This document shows, piece after piece, positions 13,491 through 21,505 of a DNA stretch of 24,544 nt; within the stretch, counting starts at the first letter, position 1, and every line of letters starts with the position of its first letter. Under the pieces are notes generated by a model. It ran no database searches, was not told the origin of the DNA, and worked only from the letters and a program-made list of their open reading frames with translations. Origin of the DNA: Oscillospiraceae bacterium (GTDB taxonomy: Bacteria; Bacillota_A; Clostridia; Oscillospirales; Oscillospiraceae); NCBI GenBank assembly GCA_017549325.1, contig JAFYVA010000088.1, forward strand, positions 1-24,544, read 5' to 3'. Both the position numbers and the translations under genes were made by a program.

Positions 13491-13519
13491 TTGACTAAAA
13501 TAAGATTTAGTGTTATATT
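13491..13519 (+). promoter_or_regulatory. promoter of the ATPase gene, with operator inside
   Basis: TTGACT at 13491-13496 and TATATT at 13514-13519, spaced 17 bases. Operator copy B (13494-13511) fills the spacer, so a bound protein would block RNA polymerase. Confidence 0.8.
13494..13511. promoter_or_regulatory. operator copy B within the ATPase promoter
   Basis: ACTAAAATAAGATTTAGT, the inverted partner of 13464-13481, centred 30 bases away. Confidence 0.75.
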
Positions 13520-13553
13520 GATACCATAGTTTATTTGCAAAGGAGACTTGGCT

Positions 13554-14948
13554 ATGTTCATTGGACGAGATCGCGAGCTGACTACTTTGAACAATCTATA
13601 TTCTTCGGGGAAATTTGAGTTTGCCGTAATTTATGGACGCCGCCGTGTTGGCAAGACAGAGCTTATTAAGCAGTTCATTGCCGATAAGCGCGCCATATAC
13701 TTCATGGGTATCGAAAGTAACAAAAAACAGAATTTAGAAAACCTCAGCAAAAGTATTCTCGAGTTCAACACTGGGATTGATGCTGACACCTCTTTTTCCA
13801 GCTTCCAAAGTGCCTTAGAGTATGTCTTCCGTCTTGCAGAAACCGAGCGGATCATTCTGGCAATCGATGAGTACCCTTATGTTGCCCGCACCTCTAAAAG
13901 TTTGGCCTCAACGTTACAGCTATTGATCGACAAATACAAAAATTCCTCCAAGCTGATGCTGATCCTCTGTGGTTCCTCTATGTCCTATATGGAAGATCAT
14001 GTTCTGGCCTATAAGGCGCCCCTTTACGGCAGACGCACAGCGCAGATCAAACTTCTCCCCTTTGACTTTGAGGAGACTTGCCGTTATCTTGAAGGCATGT
14101 CCGGTGAGGATAAGGCGCTGCTATATGGAGCAGTGGGCGGTACGCCCCAATACCTCCTTCAGATTGATCCCCGGCGCAGCGTGGAAGAGAACATCAAGAA
14201 CATCTATTTGAATCCAACATCCTTCCTCTACGAGGAACCGATAAATCTCCTGAAGCAGGAGCTTCGCGAGCCCGCTATCTACACCGCCATCATCACCGCT
14301 ATTGCCAACGGAGCCTCTCGTCTGTCCGAGATCGCAACGAAGGTCGGCGAGGACTCTAGCGTCTGTGCAACGTACCTTAAGAGTCTGATTTCTCTCGGCC
14401 TCATTCAAAAAGAGTTCCCCTATGGGGACACGGCAACCCGCAAGGCCCTTTACTCCATCTCCGACAATATGTTCCGCTTCTGGTACCGCTTCGTACCCGC
14501 CAATAACTCTATCATTGCCCGTGGCGCAGTTGATCTGGCTTACAAGCGTATCGCCCCTTCTTTCAGCGATTACATGGGGAAGGTCTTTGAGGACATCTCC
14601 ACCCAGTATTTGTGGAAACTTCTGCTCAGCGAGCGCACTCCTGTCGCCTTTTCTTCGCTGGGCCGCTGGTGGGGTAATGACCCTGTAAACAAATGCCAAA
14701 CAGAGATCGACATCATGGGTGAAGAAGGCAAAGACACTGCCTTGTTTGCCGAGTGTAAGTGGACAAGCGATAAGGCAGACTTGGATGTTCTGGAGACACT
14801 TGTGCATCGCAGTAAGCTGTTCCATTACAAAACGGTGCACCTCTATCTGTTCTCCAAATCCGGCTTTACCAAGGGCTGTATCGACAAAGCCAAAGAACTG
14901 GGCAATGTCAGCCTTGTCACATATGAGGATATGTTGAAAGCAATGTGA
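13554..14948 (+). CDS. AAA ATPase with winged-helix and DUF234-type nuclease-like C-terminus
   Basis: 464 residues. ATG 13554 is chosen because AAAGGAG ends 8 bases before it, whereas the TTG at 13548 is only 2 bases away. Walker A GRRRVGKT is at 28-35, Walker B LAIDE ends at 106, and LILCGSSMSYMED is the sensor strand; this is the ATPase_2 family seen often in archaea and gut bacteria. A helix-turn-helix follows (RLSEIATKVGEDSSVCATYLKSLISLGLIQKE), and the C-terminal third carries TEIDIMG and ALFAECKW, a PD-(D/E)xK-like pattern matching DUF234. The role is unproven; links with mobile elements are common. The winged helix and the twin operators at its promoter suggest autoregulation. Confidence 0.9.
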   Translation: MFIGRDRELTTLNNLYSSGKFEFAVIYGRRRVGKTELIKQFIADKRAIYFMGIESNKKQNLENLSKSILEFNTGIDADTSFSSFQSALEYVFRLAETERIILAIDEYPYVARTSKSLASTLQLLIDKYKNSSKLMLILCGSSMSYMEDHVLAYKAPLYGRRTAQIKLLPFDFEETCRYLEGMSGEDKALLYGAVGGTPQYLLQIDPRRSVEENIKNIYLNPTSFLYEEPINLLKQELREPAIYTAIITAIANGASRLSEIATKVGEDSSVCATYLKSLISLGLIQKEFPYGDTATRKALYSISDNMFRFWYRFVPANNSIIARGAVDLAYKRIAPSFSDYMGKVFEDISTQYLWKLLLSERTPVAFSSLGRWWGNDPVNKCQTEIDIMGEEGKDTALFAECKWTSDKADLDVLETLVHRSKLFHYKTVHLYLFSKSGFTKGCIDKAKELGNVSLVTYEDMLKAM

Positions 14949-15007
14949 CATCTATCCCATATAAAGTCCCGGCCTGCTGAAGGAAAAATAGTGATCACCC
15001 ATCATAC

Positions 15008-15050
15008 ACAAAAGCACACCCCCGGTCTTACGCCGAAGGTGTGCTTTTGT
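15008..15050. terminator. bidirectional terminator in the gap 14949-15112
   Basis: 13-bp perfect stem ACAAAAGCACACC/GGTGTGCTTTTGT (15008-15020 with 15038-15050) with a CGG/CCG inner pair. It serves the ATPase gene and the minus-strand gene ending at 15113; I see nothing else in this gap. Confidence 0.88.
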
Positions 15051-15112
15051 ATTTGGAAACCTCGTGGAAGTATTAAAGCTAATTCTGATTAAAGGGGATT
15101 GGGCGGCTTGCG

Positions 15113-15796
15113 TCATCTTCCCTTTATCCCCCGTTCCTTGTCCGGGTGAGTTGTAGTTGCAAGCGAAACCGTTGCTGTCTCGTAGGTCAAAAGTTCTTCA
15201 CGCGATTTAGCGCCATAATCTTCAATCAAGTTTTTACCTAACTTATCAAACTCATCCAGCACAAAGTTCAACAGCACCTTCATCAAAACTTCTAATCGAC
15301 GCCCTTCTTCTATAAAGTCGATCGGTGCCCTGTTCCAAAAAACAGATGGCAGTCCACCAAGCGAGTTTTCACACCCTTCGGGAGCCACCCACAAAAAGGC
15401 AGTTGCTTCTCGCATAGAATTTTCGTCATGTACAAAGTGTTTGTTTCTCCAGTTCTTGAATTGCTCAAGTTCCTCTGCTGCTAAAGGAAACGCTTTTCTA
15501 AATTTCTTTTCAGCTAATTCACTGACCTCAGATGTAGCTTGAAAACACTTCATCATATTTGACAAAGCAGCCATAAACAACGCCTGATTTACCTGCACAC
15601 ATTTATCAGCGGAAATGCAAAGCAAAAAAGATATTCCTTCCTCGAGATCAGCCTTATGCAAATATAGAGATATGAACTGTCTTTTTCGCTTGTCATCAGC
15701 AGGAATATTTACCGCTATGCTTCCCTTAACAATCGTTTCTGATTCAAACACAAATCCGTTCGCAGCCGGATCAAACGTAATTCGATAATCTGTCAT
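15113..15796 (-). CDS. protein with HEPN-type R-x5-H motif, unknown function
   Basis: 227 residues from ATG 15796, preceded by AGGAAAGGGA; a GTG 21 bases upstream lacks such a site. The N-terminal half is mostly beta-strand-like (ITFDPAANGFVFESETIVKGSIAVN). The C-terminal half is helical and contains WRNKHFVHDENSM at 116-128, where Arg117-Asn118 and His123 match the RNxxxxH signature of HEPN RNases, many of which are toxins or defence effectors. This is motif-level evidence only; no closer family is recognised. It is the second gene of a minus-strand pair, 26 bases after its partner, and low-GC like the rest of the island. Confidence 0.7.
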   Translation of the reverse strand: MTDYRITFDPAANGFVFESETIVKGSIAVNIPADDKRKRQFISLYLHKADLEEGISFLLCISADKCVQVNQALFMAALSNMMKCFQATSEVSELAEKKFRKAFPLAAEELEQFKNWRNKHFVHDENSMREATAFLWVAPEGCENSLGGLPSVFWNRAPIDFIEEGRRLEVLMKVLLNFVLDEFDKLGKNLIEDYGAKSREELLTYETATVSLATTTHPDKERGIKGR

Positions 15797-15822
15797 TTTG
15801 TTCCCTTTCCTTCTCACTCATT

Positions 15823-16653
15823 TCATATCGAGAATATGATTGTTTGCTTCCGTGACTCGAACCAGCGCATTCTCTTTTTGGTTTCTTCAATCAGCATATT
15901 GAAAGTATTGCTTCTCACATCAATCATCGGCAGTATAACTGCGTCCATATTATTAAGTGTACAGAAATCATCAATCGCCATTACCTGTGTAATATCCGAA
16001 ATATCTCCAATATTAAACCTGAGCGGCTCTGTTGACTGCCGTAATTCGTGTTTTCCGTCGGAAGTTGGCCTACTCATATCCAGACGGCCAACAGCAATTC
16101 TCAGTTCATTCTGGTCGCGATAAGAATCGGGCTTATTGAACAGTGGATTTAACCGCCTTGTTTCTCCTTGACTGTAATATTCAATTTTGTCCATCAGCAG
16201 TACATAAGGATTGAATTTTTCCAACCCTATCATAAAGCGCCGCAAAAATTCATTCATATCCTTGATGATGACGGCAGTATCGCCGAACTCTTTCATCTTG
16301 GGAGACGGAGGGATAAACATACCGAACTCTGGTACATAGTTGACACTACACAGACAAAGTATGTTGAAGTATTGGATGTCACCAACATCCAATATGGCGC
16401 CTCCTTTGATGGCTTTTTTCATTTCCTCCGGAAAAGCGCTAAATATTTCATCGTCTTCTGCTCTTGCAACATTCTTAATAGAACCTTCTCTCAAGTCGCC
16501 ACGGAAGGAATTGTTCAATTCGGGTCTATCATGATTCTTGACAGCTTCCCATGCTCCAAATTCAGTCAGAGAGCTTAGATACATTTCTCCCTTTACAAAC
16601 TGCAAGGCACGCGCTTTCTTCATTACTCTCGCTAAAATGTACAATCTATCCAT
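15823..16653 (-). CDS. uncharacterised protein paired with the HEPN-motif gene
   Basis: 276 residues with no membrane segment. Its pattern (ARALQFVKGEMYLSSLTEFGAWE, then FRGDLREG, FNILCLCS, FGDTAVIIKDMNEFLRRF, KPDSYRDQNELRIAV, LRFNIGDISDI) resembles a broad group of bacterial hypothetical proteins, DUF2971-like in layout, that occur in phages and genomic islands; I cannot name the family with certainty. A conserved Arg-Asp...Glu-Gly patch and Gln-Asn-Glu-x-Arg near the end could be catalytic. The ribosome site is weak (GGTGTGAA before the ATG). It precedes the HEPN-motif gene with the same orientation, so the two probably act together. Confidence 0.75.
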   Translation of the reverse strand: MDRLYILARVMKKARALQFVKGEMYLSSLTEFGAWEAVKNHDRPELNNSFRGDLREGSIKNVARAEDDEIFSAFPEEMKKAIKGGAILDVGDIQYFNILCLCSVNYVPEFGMFIPPSPKMKEFGDTAVIIKDMNEFLRRFMIGLEKFNPYVLLMDKIEYYSQGETRRLNPLFNKPDSYRDQNELRIAVGRLDMSRPTSDGKHELRQSTEPLRFNIGDISDITQVMAIDDFCTLNNMDAVILPMIDVRSNTFNMLIEETKKRMRWFESRKQTIIFSI

Positions 16654-16787
16654 TTCACACCATCACAACGCCCATTTTAGTTCGACTTTTTGCCGACCTT
16701 GGTTTATTTGTGTTTTCTTGCAACTTTGTGCGACTATTGTAATGTGTATATCAACAAAGAACAGTGCCACATTCTCTCAGTCTTCAC

Positions 16788-18269
16788 TTACTCCCAACAT
16801 TTCGCCCGCTCTACGGCATGGTGCCACTGCTGCAGGAGAAATTCCCGCTGATCCCTGCTCATCTGCGGCTCATAGCAGCGCTGCAACTGCCAGCAGTTTC
16901 TCAACTCTTTCGGTCGCTGATGGTAACCTGCGCCCAGCGCCGCCATGAAAGCTGCACCTAAGGCTGTAGTCTCAGTGATGGCAGGGATATGGATGGGAAT
17001 ACCAAGAATATCCGCTTGGAACTGCATTAAGAAGCTATTGGCTGTTGCACCGCCATCACAACGCATCACAGGGATCTCCGTGCCGGAATCCTGCCGCATC
17101 ACCTGCAGCAGATCATAAACCTGATAGGCGGTAGACTCCAGGGTAGCCCGGACGATATGCTCCCTCGTCGTGCCTCCGGTGATGCCGATCATCATACCGC
17201 GGGCACCGGAGTCCCAGTGAGGCGCAGCGAGTCCGGTGAAGGCAGGAACAAAATACACGCCGCCGTTATCACCTGCAGCATACGCCATAGACTCCGTCTC
17301 AGCGGCAGAGGAGATGATCTTCAAACCATCCCGCAGCCACTGAGTCGCTGCACCGGAGATATAGATGCCGCCGTCCAATGCATAGACAGCTTTCTCCCTC
17401 ATACGCCACGCCACTGTGGTCACGAGGCCATTGGGCGACAATACGGGTCGTTCCCCCGTGTTCATCAACATGAAACAGCCCGTACCGTAGGTCGTCTTGA
17501 CGCTTCCCTCATCAAAGCAGGCCTGACCGAAGAGCGCCGCCTGCTGATCGTTCATCAATCCCGACACAGGCGCACGGATGCCGCAGAATCGGTCGGGATC
17601 AGCGGCACCAAACGCGGAGGCACTGTCGTGGATCTGCGGCAAAATCTGCCGCGGGATCTCCAACAGGGACAGCACCTCTTCATCCCAATCGCAGGTGTGC
17701 AGATTCATCAACATAGTGCGGGAAGCGGTGGAAGGATCGGTGACATGAGCGCCGCCCGTGATATTCCATGCCAACCATGCATCCATATTGCCCGCCAGCA
17801 GCCGCCCCTGCGCCAATGCTTCCTTCACCTCGGGTACGTTGTCAAGAAGCCAGCGGAGCTTCAAGGCACTGAAATATGAGTCCACCGCCAGTCCCGTATG
17901 GATGCGGATGAAATCCCCGTGCTGAGCCGCCAGTTCTTCCGCTGCCTGCGCCGTGCGGCGATCCTGCCAGACGATGGCGTGATAAAGAGGCCTTCCTGTT
18001 ACTTTATCCCATACGATCACGCTCTCGCCCTCATGATCGAGGCCGATGCACAAAATTTCCGACGGAGCAGCACCTGCCGCCTCCATTGCCATCTTGACGG
18101 CAGCGCAAGCACTGTCCCAAATATCCACACCGTCGTGTTCCACCCAACCGGATCGGGGATAGATCTGCCGAATCTCGCGGTAGCCGCGCCCTGCCTGCTG
18201 CCAATGTTCATCAAACAGCATGGCGGTAACGCCGGTGGTTCCCTGATCGAGGCCAAGATAATAGTTCAT
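16788..18269 (-). CDS. FGGY-family carbohydrate kinase, glycerol-kinase-like
   Basis: 493 residues, full length for the family, in which kinases phosphorylate sugars or polyols with ATP. The phosphate loop YLGLDQGTTG opens the protein; HAIVWQDRRT, TGLAVDSYFSALKLRWLLDN, MNDQQAALFGQ, TYGTGCFMLMNTG and MRCDGGATANSFLMQ are as in GlpK. The glycerol-binding NQRETT loop is changed to HEGESV (79-84): the Glu is kept but the Arg becomes Gly81. The substrate may therefore not be glycerol. Start 18269 follows GGAGGAG; the ATG at 18299 overlaps the gene's own -10 box, so it cannot be used. It lies last in the opp/dehydrogenase gene series. Confidence 0.9.
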   Translation of the reverse strand: MNYYLGLDQGTTGVTAMLFDEHWQQAGRGYREIRQIYPRSGWVEHDGVDIWDSACAAVKMAMEAAGAAPSEILCIGLDHEGESVIVWDKVTGRPLYHAIVWQDRRTAQAAEELAAQHGDFIRIHTGLAVDSYFSALKLRWLLDNVPEVKEALAQGRLLAGNMDAWLAWNITGGAHVTDPSTASRTMLMNLHTCDWDEEVLSLLEIPRQILPQIHDSASAFGAADPDRFCGIRAPVSGLMNDQQAALFGQACFDEGSVKTTYGTGCFMLMNTGERPVLSPNGLVTTVAWRMREKAVYALDGGIYISGAATQWLRDGLKIISSAAETESMAYAAGDNGGVYFVPAFTGLAAPHWDSGARGMMIGITGGTTREHIVRATLESTAYQVYDLLQVMRQDSGTEIPVMRCDGGATANSFLMQFQADILGIPIHIPAITETTALGAAFMAALGAGYHQRPKELRNCWQLQRCYEPQMSRDQREFLLQQWHHAVERAKCWE

Positions 18270-18297
18270 GGAGTTCTCCTCCTTGGCATTTTTCTTC

Positions 18298-18327
18298 ATT
18301 ATAACAGTCCTCTCCCCCTTGTGACAA
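18298..18327 (-). promoter_or_regulatory. promoter of the FGGY kinase gene
   Basis: Minus-strand TTGTCA (18327-18322) and perfect TATAAT (18303-18298), spaced 18 bases, with a leader of about 20 bases. The kinase can therefore be made independently of the upstream operon. Confidence 0.75.
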
Positions 18328-18337
18328 TTCCTTTTTC

Positions 18338-18380
18338 AACTACAGAAAGCGGCCCACAATGTGAGCCGCTCTCTGTAGTT
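18338..18380. terminator. imperfect intergenic hairpin between dehydrogenase and kinase
   Basis: AACTACAGA/TCTGTAGTT outer stem (9 bp), one mismatch, AGCGGC/GCCGCT inner stem (6 bp). On the minus strand it is not followed by a T run, so it may be a weak terminator or mRNA-processing hairpin rather than a full stop. Confidence 0.5.
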
Positions 18381-18422
18381 TTGGCACTATGGAAAACGGA
18401 ATTAGGAGGTACCGTTATTGGT

Positions 18423-19508
18423 TTATGCTTTCTTTCCTGTCTTGAGATAGTTGTGGATCTCTGCCACACTCATGCCGTCGAGGCCGAGGGTATCAAGACC
18501 GATGCCGGTGCCGCGCCAATCCCGCTCGTGGACGAGGGAATAGATGCTGATGATGGCATCCATGGTAGGGGTGGGCACACCGCAAAGCTTACCCAGCTCG
18601 CTCCAAGGTACAAGACCGTTGGGGCAGTCCTCCGTCAAGTAGCGGTTCCAAATACTGTCAGGACCCGTGATGGGGGTCAATTCCGGAGCGCCGTGCATCT
18701 TCTGATAGATGTCCTGCCACTTCAGTACGCCGTCCTTAGGCTCACAGAAGTCCTCCAAGGGGGTCAACTTGTAGCCAAAGGCAGCGCCTACCGCCTTACG
18801 CTCGGCATCGATGGCCCAGTCGATCTTGGCAGCGCTGAAGGTGAAATGCTCGTACATGCAGAACTGACCACGGAGTGCCTGCTGCTCAATCGCACCGATG
18901 TTAATAAGGCAAGGGCCGGAGTGGACGGAGGGGTTCACCAAGGAGAGGTCGCTCTCCAGCACATCCTTGTAGACCTTATCGAAGGGGGATATGTCCATGA
19001 CCTCCTCCAAAATCCCCTTGTCGGCATCAGCGGGGAACATAGCCACGCTGACGGGGCTCATACCGGAGCAGTAGATAGAGGCAGGGCCATTCAAGCGGGT
19101 GTCATAGGGCAGATTGTTGGTCTGCACAACGACAGGGCACTCCTCACCCAGCACCTTCTTAAACTCCAGCGCACCGAAGCCGCCGGGATAGATTAGGATC
19201 ACCTGCTCAGGCTTTACCAAGCCCTTCAGTTTCTTCGCCACAGACAGGTGCGCTGTAGAGGGTGTCACCACGGCGATGAACTTCACGCCGTCGATAGCCT
19301 TTGCCATGTCATCAGTCAACATCTCGATCTTGGCGTTGCCGCTGATCTGTCCGCTGCAGCGGATGGTCAGTGTCTCCTGTAGGACACTCAGCTTTCCAAT
19401 AAAAGCCGCATCCTCATACATACGCACAGAATAACCACGCAGAGCCAAATCGCCCGCCATGGTATGAGCGCCGTTACCGCCGCCCAAAATTGCAATACTG
19501 CCTTTCAT
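18423..19508 (-). CDS. octopine/nopaline dehydrogenase family (opine-type dehydrogenase)
   Basis: 361 residues. The N-terminal Rossmann fold starts ILGGGNGAHTMAGDLALRGY (glycine motif at 9-15), and the C-terminal catalytic domain has the family signature NPSVHSGP (192-199), with His196 as the proton donor/acceptor, and LINIGAIE. These enzymes join or split an amino acid and a 2-oxo acid at a secondary amine with NAD(P)H. Direction and substrates cannot be read here; beside a peptide-type importer an opine-degrading role is plausible. GGAGG precedes the ATG at 19508, 40 bases after the HAD gene. Confidence 0.9.
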   Translation of the reverse strand: MKGSIAILGGGNGAHTMAGDLALRGYSVRMYEDAAFIGKLSVLQETLTIRCSGQISGNAKIEMLTDDMAKAIDGVKFIAVVTPSTAHLSVAKKLKGLVKPEQVILIYPGGFGALEFKKVLGEECPVVVQTNNLPYDTRLNGPASIYCSGMSPVSVAMFPADADKGILEEVMDISPFDKVYKDVLESDLSLVNPSVHSGPCLINIGAIEQQALRGQFCMYEHFTFSAAKIDWAIDAERKAVGAAFGYKLTPLEDFCEPKDGVLKWQDIYQKMHGAPELTPITGPDSIWNRYLTEDCPNGLVPWSELGKLCGVPTPTMDAIISIYSLVHERDWRGTGIGLDTLGLDGMSVAEIHNYLKTGKKA

Positions 19509-19548
19509 GTTTCCTCCGTAGTCCCCCTTTGGGACAACATTTTACGAT

Positions 19549-20400
19549 TTATACCTGATGTAATAGTTTTTTCCAGTTGACCATTGCTTCTAGCACCTGC
19601 GCCACACCGTCCTCCGTATTGGCAGGGCCGATATAGTTGGCAGCCGCTTTGGCGGCAGTGGAGGCGTTGCCCATGGCAATACCTGTTCCGGCGTTTTTCA
19701 GCATGGTCACATCATTGCCGCCATCGCCAAAGGCCATCACCTGCTCCGGTGGGATGTCGAGAATCCTCGCCAACTGCATTAAGCCATCGCCCTTGTTGGC
19801 CTCGGGTACATTGAATTCCAAATTGTAGGAATAGGCCGTACAGAGGCTGTACTGGGGGAATTGCGCCTGCAAACGCGCCATCTCCTTATCACGGGTGGCG
19901 GTGTCCTTGTAAATGGACTGCACTTTCCACACGGGCTTTCCCCGCTGCTTGAGTGCTTCGCAGAGATTGGGGAACGGTGTTCTGCTGACCTTTAGGAAAG
20001 CGCGGTGGGATTCCACAGGGACAAACTCGTCAATGCGGTCAAAGTGGCTCTGCTGCGTCCACGCACCATCGCTGAGATAGCAGTCGTAGTATACATCCTC
20101 CTGCTCCAGCGCATGGTAAATCTCAATGGCCTCATCCAGCGGGATATCCGCGCGGTAGAGCATGTTATCCTCCCACGCATCATAGATAGCTGCGCCGTTG
20201 CACAGCACATAATAGCGGATGAAGGATAACCCACGAATCTCGGCGGGGACAGCCAAGAAATTTCGTCCACTGATGACAGCCAGATTGATGCCGTTCTCTG
20301 CAGCTGAACGCAATGCCTCAATGGTGCGGGGACGGATCTTTCGATCATCGTCCAGCAGCGTTCCATCCAGATCCAAACCTACCAGTTTAATATCAATCAT
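19549..20400 (-). CDS. Cof-type HAD phosphatase
   Basis: 283 residues. Motif I is GLDLDGTLLD at 8-17, motif II Ser-Gly-Arg in AVISGRN, motif III Lys in EANKGDGL, and motif IV is GDGGNDVTML. The large C2B cap between motifs II and III marks the Cof/YidA group of cytoplasmic sugar-phosphate phosphatases. AAAGGAAG precedes the ATG at 20400, 38 bases after the cyclodeaminase-like gene. In this operon it may remove phosphate from the product of the linked kinase or recycle a sugar phosphate; this is inference. Confidence 0.92.
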   Translation of the reverse strand: MIDIKLVGLDLDGTLLDDDRKIRPRTIEALRSAAENGINLAVISGRNFLAVPAEIRGLSFIRYYVLCNGAAIYDAWEDNMLYRADIPLDEAIEIYHALEQEDVYYDCYLSDGAWTQQSHFDRIDEFVPVESHRAFLKVSRTPFPNLCEALKQRGKPVWKVQSIYKDTATRDKEMARLQAQFPQYSLCTAYSYNLEFNVPEANKGDGLMQLARILDIPPEQVMAFGDGGNDVTMLKNAGTGIAMGNASTAAKAAANYIGPANTEDGVAQVLEAMVNWKKLLHQV

Positions 20401-20438
20401 ACCGGCGCACTTCCTTTCGGCGGTGGCAAATGCTCACC

Positions 20439-21458
20439 TTAGCGCAGAATATCGTTCTCTTCCATCAGCGTCAGCATAGTGCCAACGCCCTGAGCCTCAG
20501 CCTTCTCCAAAATCATCTTGCCCACAGCCACATCGCTCAGTGCGATACCATGGCTGGAGGTAATGACAAACTCCTCCTCGCTGACACGACCGGGCACGAC
20601 ACCGTTGATAATGTCGCCCAAAATCAGCTGATCCTCCACGGGAGGCAGACCGTCAGTGTACTTGCCATCCTTGAGATAGGTATCCACCAGATTGCGGTCA
20701 TCGCAGACAAAGCGATCGGCAAAGCGGGTGTAGGTCTTGCCCTCCCAAGCAGTAGACTCCAGAGGAATGCCCAGCATTCCCTTGTGGAGCATCTCACAGT
20801 AGATGAGGGGCTTATCGCCGCGCTGGGTAGCCGTCAGCAAAATCTGAGAATCGTCGATAGCAGCCTGACGCTCCTCATCGGTATAGATGGGAACGAACTC
20901 CACATCGGGCATCAGGGGCCGCATCTTGTTAAGATAGGCCTCCACTGCTGCGGGATACAGGTCTCCGATATACACCTTCTCCAGCTCGGGGATCACCATC
21001 TTCAAAAGACGGGCGTTCCACTTACCCTGCTCACCGGCGCCGATGATGGTCATGGCGCGGGTGTTCTTCACTTTGCAATACTTGGCGGTGACAGCGGTCA
21101 CAGCGGCGGTACGAATGGCGGTGATCCAACGGGCATCCATCACAGCGGTGACAGCGCCGGTATCACAATCATTCATCACCATCAAGCCCCAAGTGACAGG
21201 CAGGCCCTTGCCGCGGTTCTCGGGATAGCCGGCCACCCACTTCATGCCCTGTGCTTCCTTTTCGCCGCCCACATAGGCGGGCATAGCGTTGATATACGTG
21301 CCGGGACGGGAGTTGACATGAACCTTTACAGGCAGTTGGCAAGTACCCTTGCCAAACTCACTCATGACCTTTTCCACGGCATCGATCACATCCTCATAGG
21401 GGATGTTCAGAGAAAGGATATCCTCCTGAGAGAGGTATCTGAATTCATACTTGCTCAT
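20439..21458 (-). CDS. ornithine cyclodeaminase/mu-crystallin family protein
   Basis: 339 residues. Conserved elements of the family are visible: substrate Lys73 in GMKWVAGYPEN, Arg116 in ITAIRTAAVTAVTAKY, and the NAD(P)-binding glycine motif GAGEQG at 140-145. Members convert ornithine to proline, reduce cyclic imines, or act as alanine/opine-type dehydrogenases, so the exact reaction is open. The ATG at 21458 follows GGAGGGTAA and lies 47 bases after oppF. Its partnership with an octopine/nopaline-type dehydrogenase gives two different imine-handling oxidoreductases in a row. Confidence 0.9.
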   Translation of the reverse strand: MSKYEFRYLSQEDILSLNIPYEDVIDAVEKVMSEFGKGTCQLPVKVHVNSRPGTYINAMPAYVGGEKEAQGMKWVAGYPENRGKGLPVTWGLMVMNDCDTGAVTAVMDARWITAIRTAAVTAVTAKYCKVKNTRAMTIIGAGEQGKWNARLLKMVIPELEKVYIGDLYPAAVEAYLNKMRPLMPDVEFVPIYTDEERQAAIDDSQILLTATQRGDKPLIYCEMLHKGMLGIPLESTAWEGKTYTRFADRFVCDDRNLVDTYLKDGKYTDGLPPVEDQLILGDIINGVVPGRVSEEEFVITSSHGIALSDVAVGKMILEKAEAQGVGTMLTLMEENDILR

Positions 21459-21505
21459 ATTGTTTACCCTCCGACACGCCCTTTTCTGGACACGTCTTTT
21501 TTCAA

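Noticed and set aside
16654..16787. Right-hand attachment site of the island
   Set aside because: I searched this AT-rich gap for a copy of the tRNA-Pro core or the TTATGCTC repeats and saw none, so the right boundary stays undefined.
17157..19196. Long plus-strand open frames opposite the kinase and dehydrogenase
   Set aside because: Antisense shadows of well-conserved genes; no ribosome sites or protein motifs.
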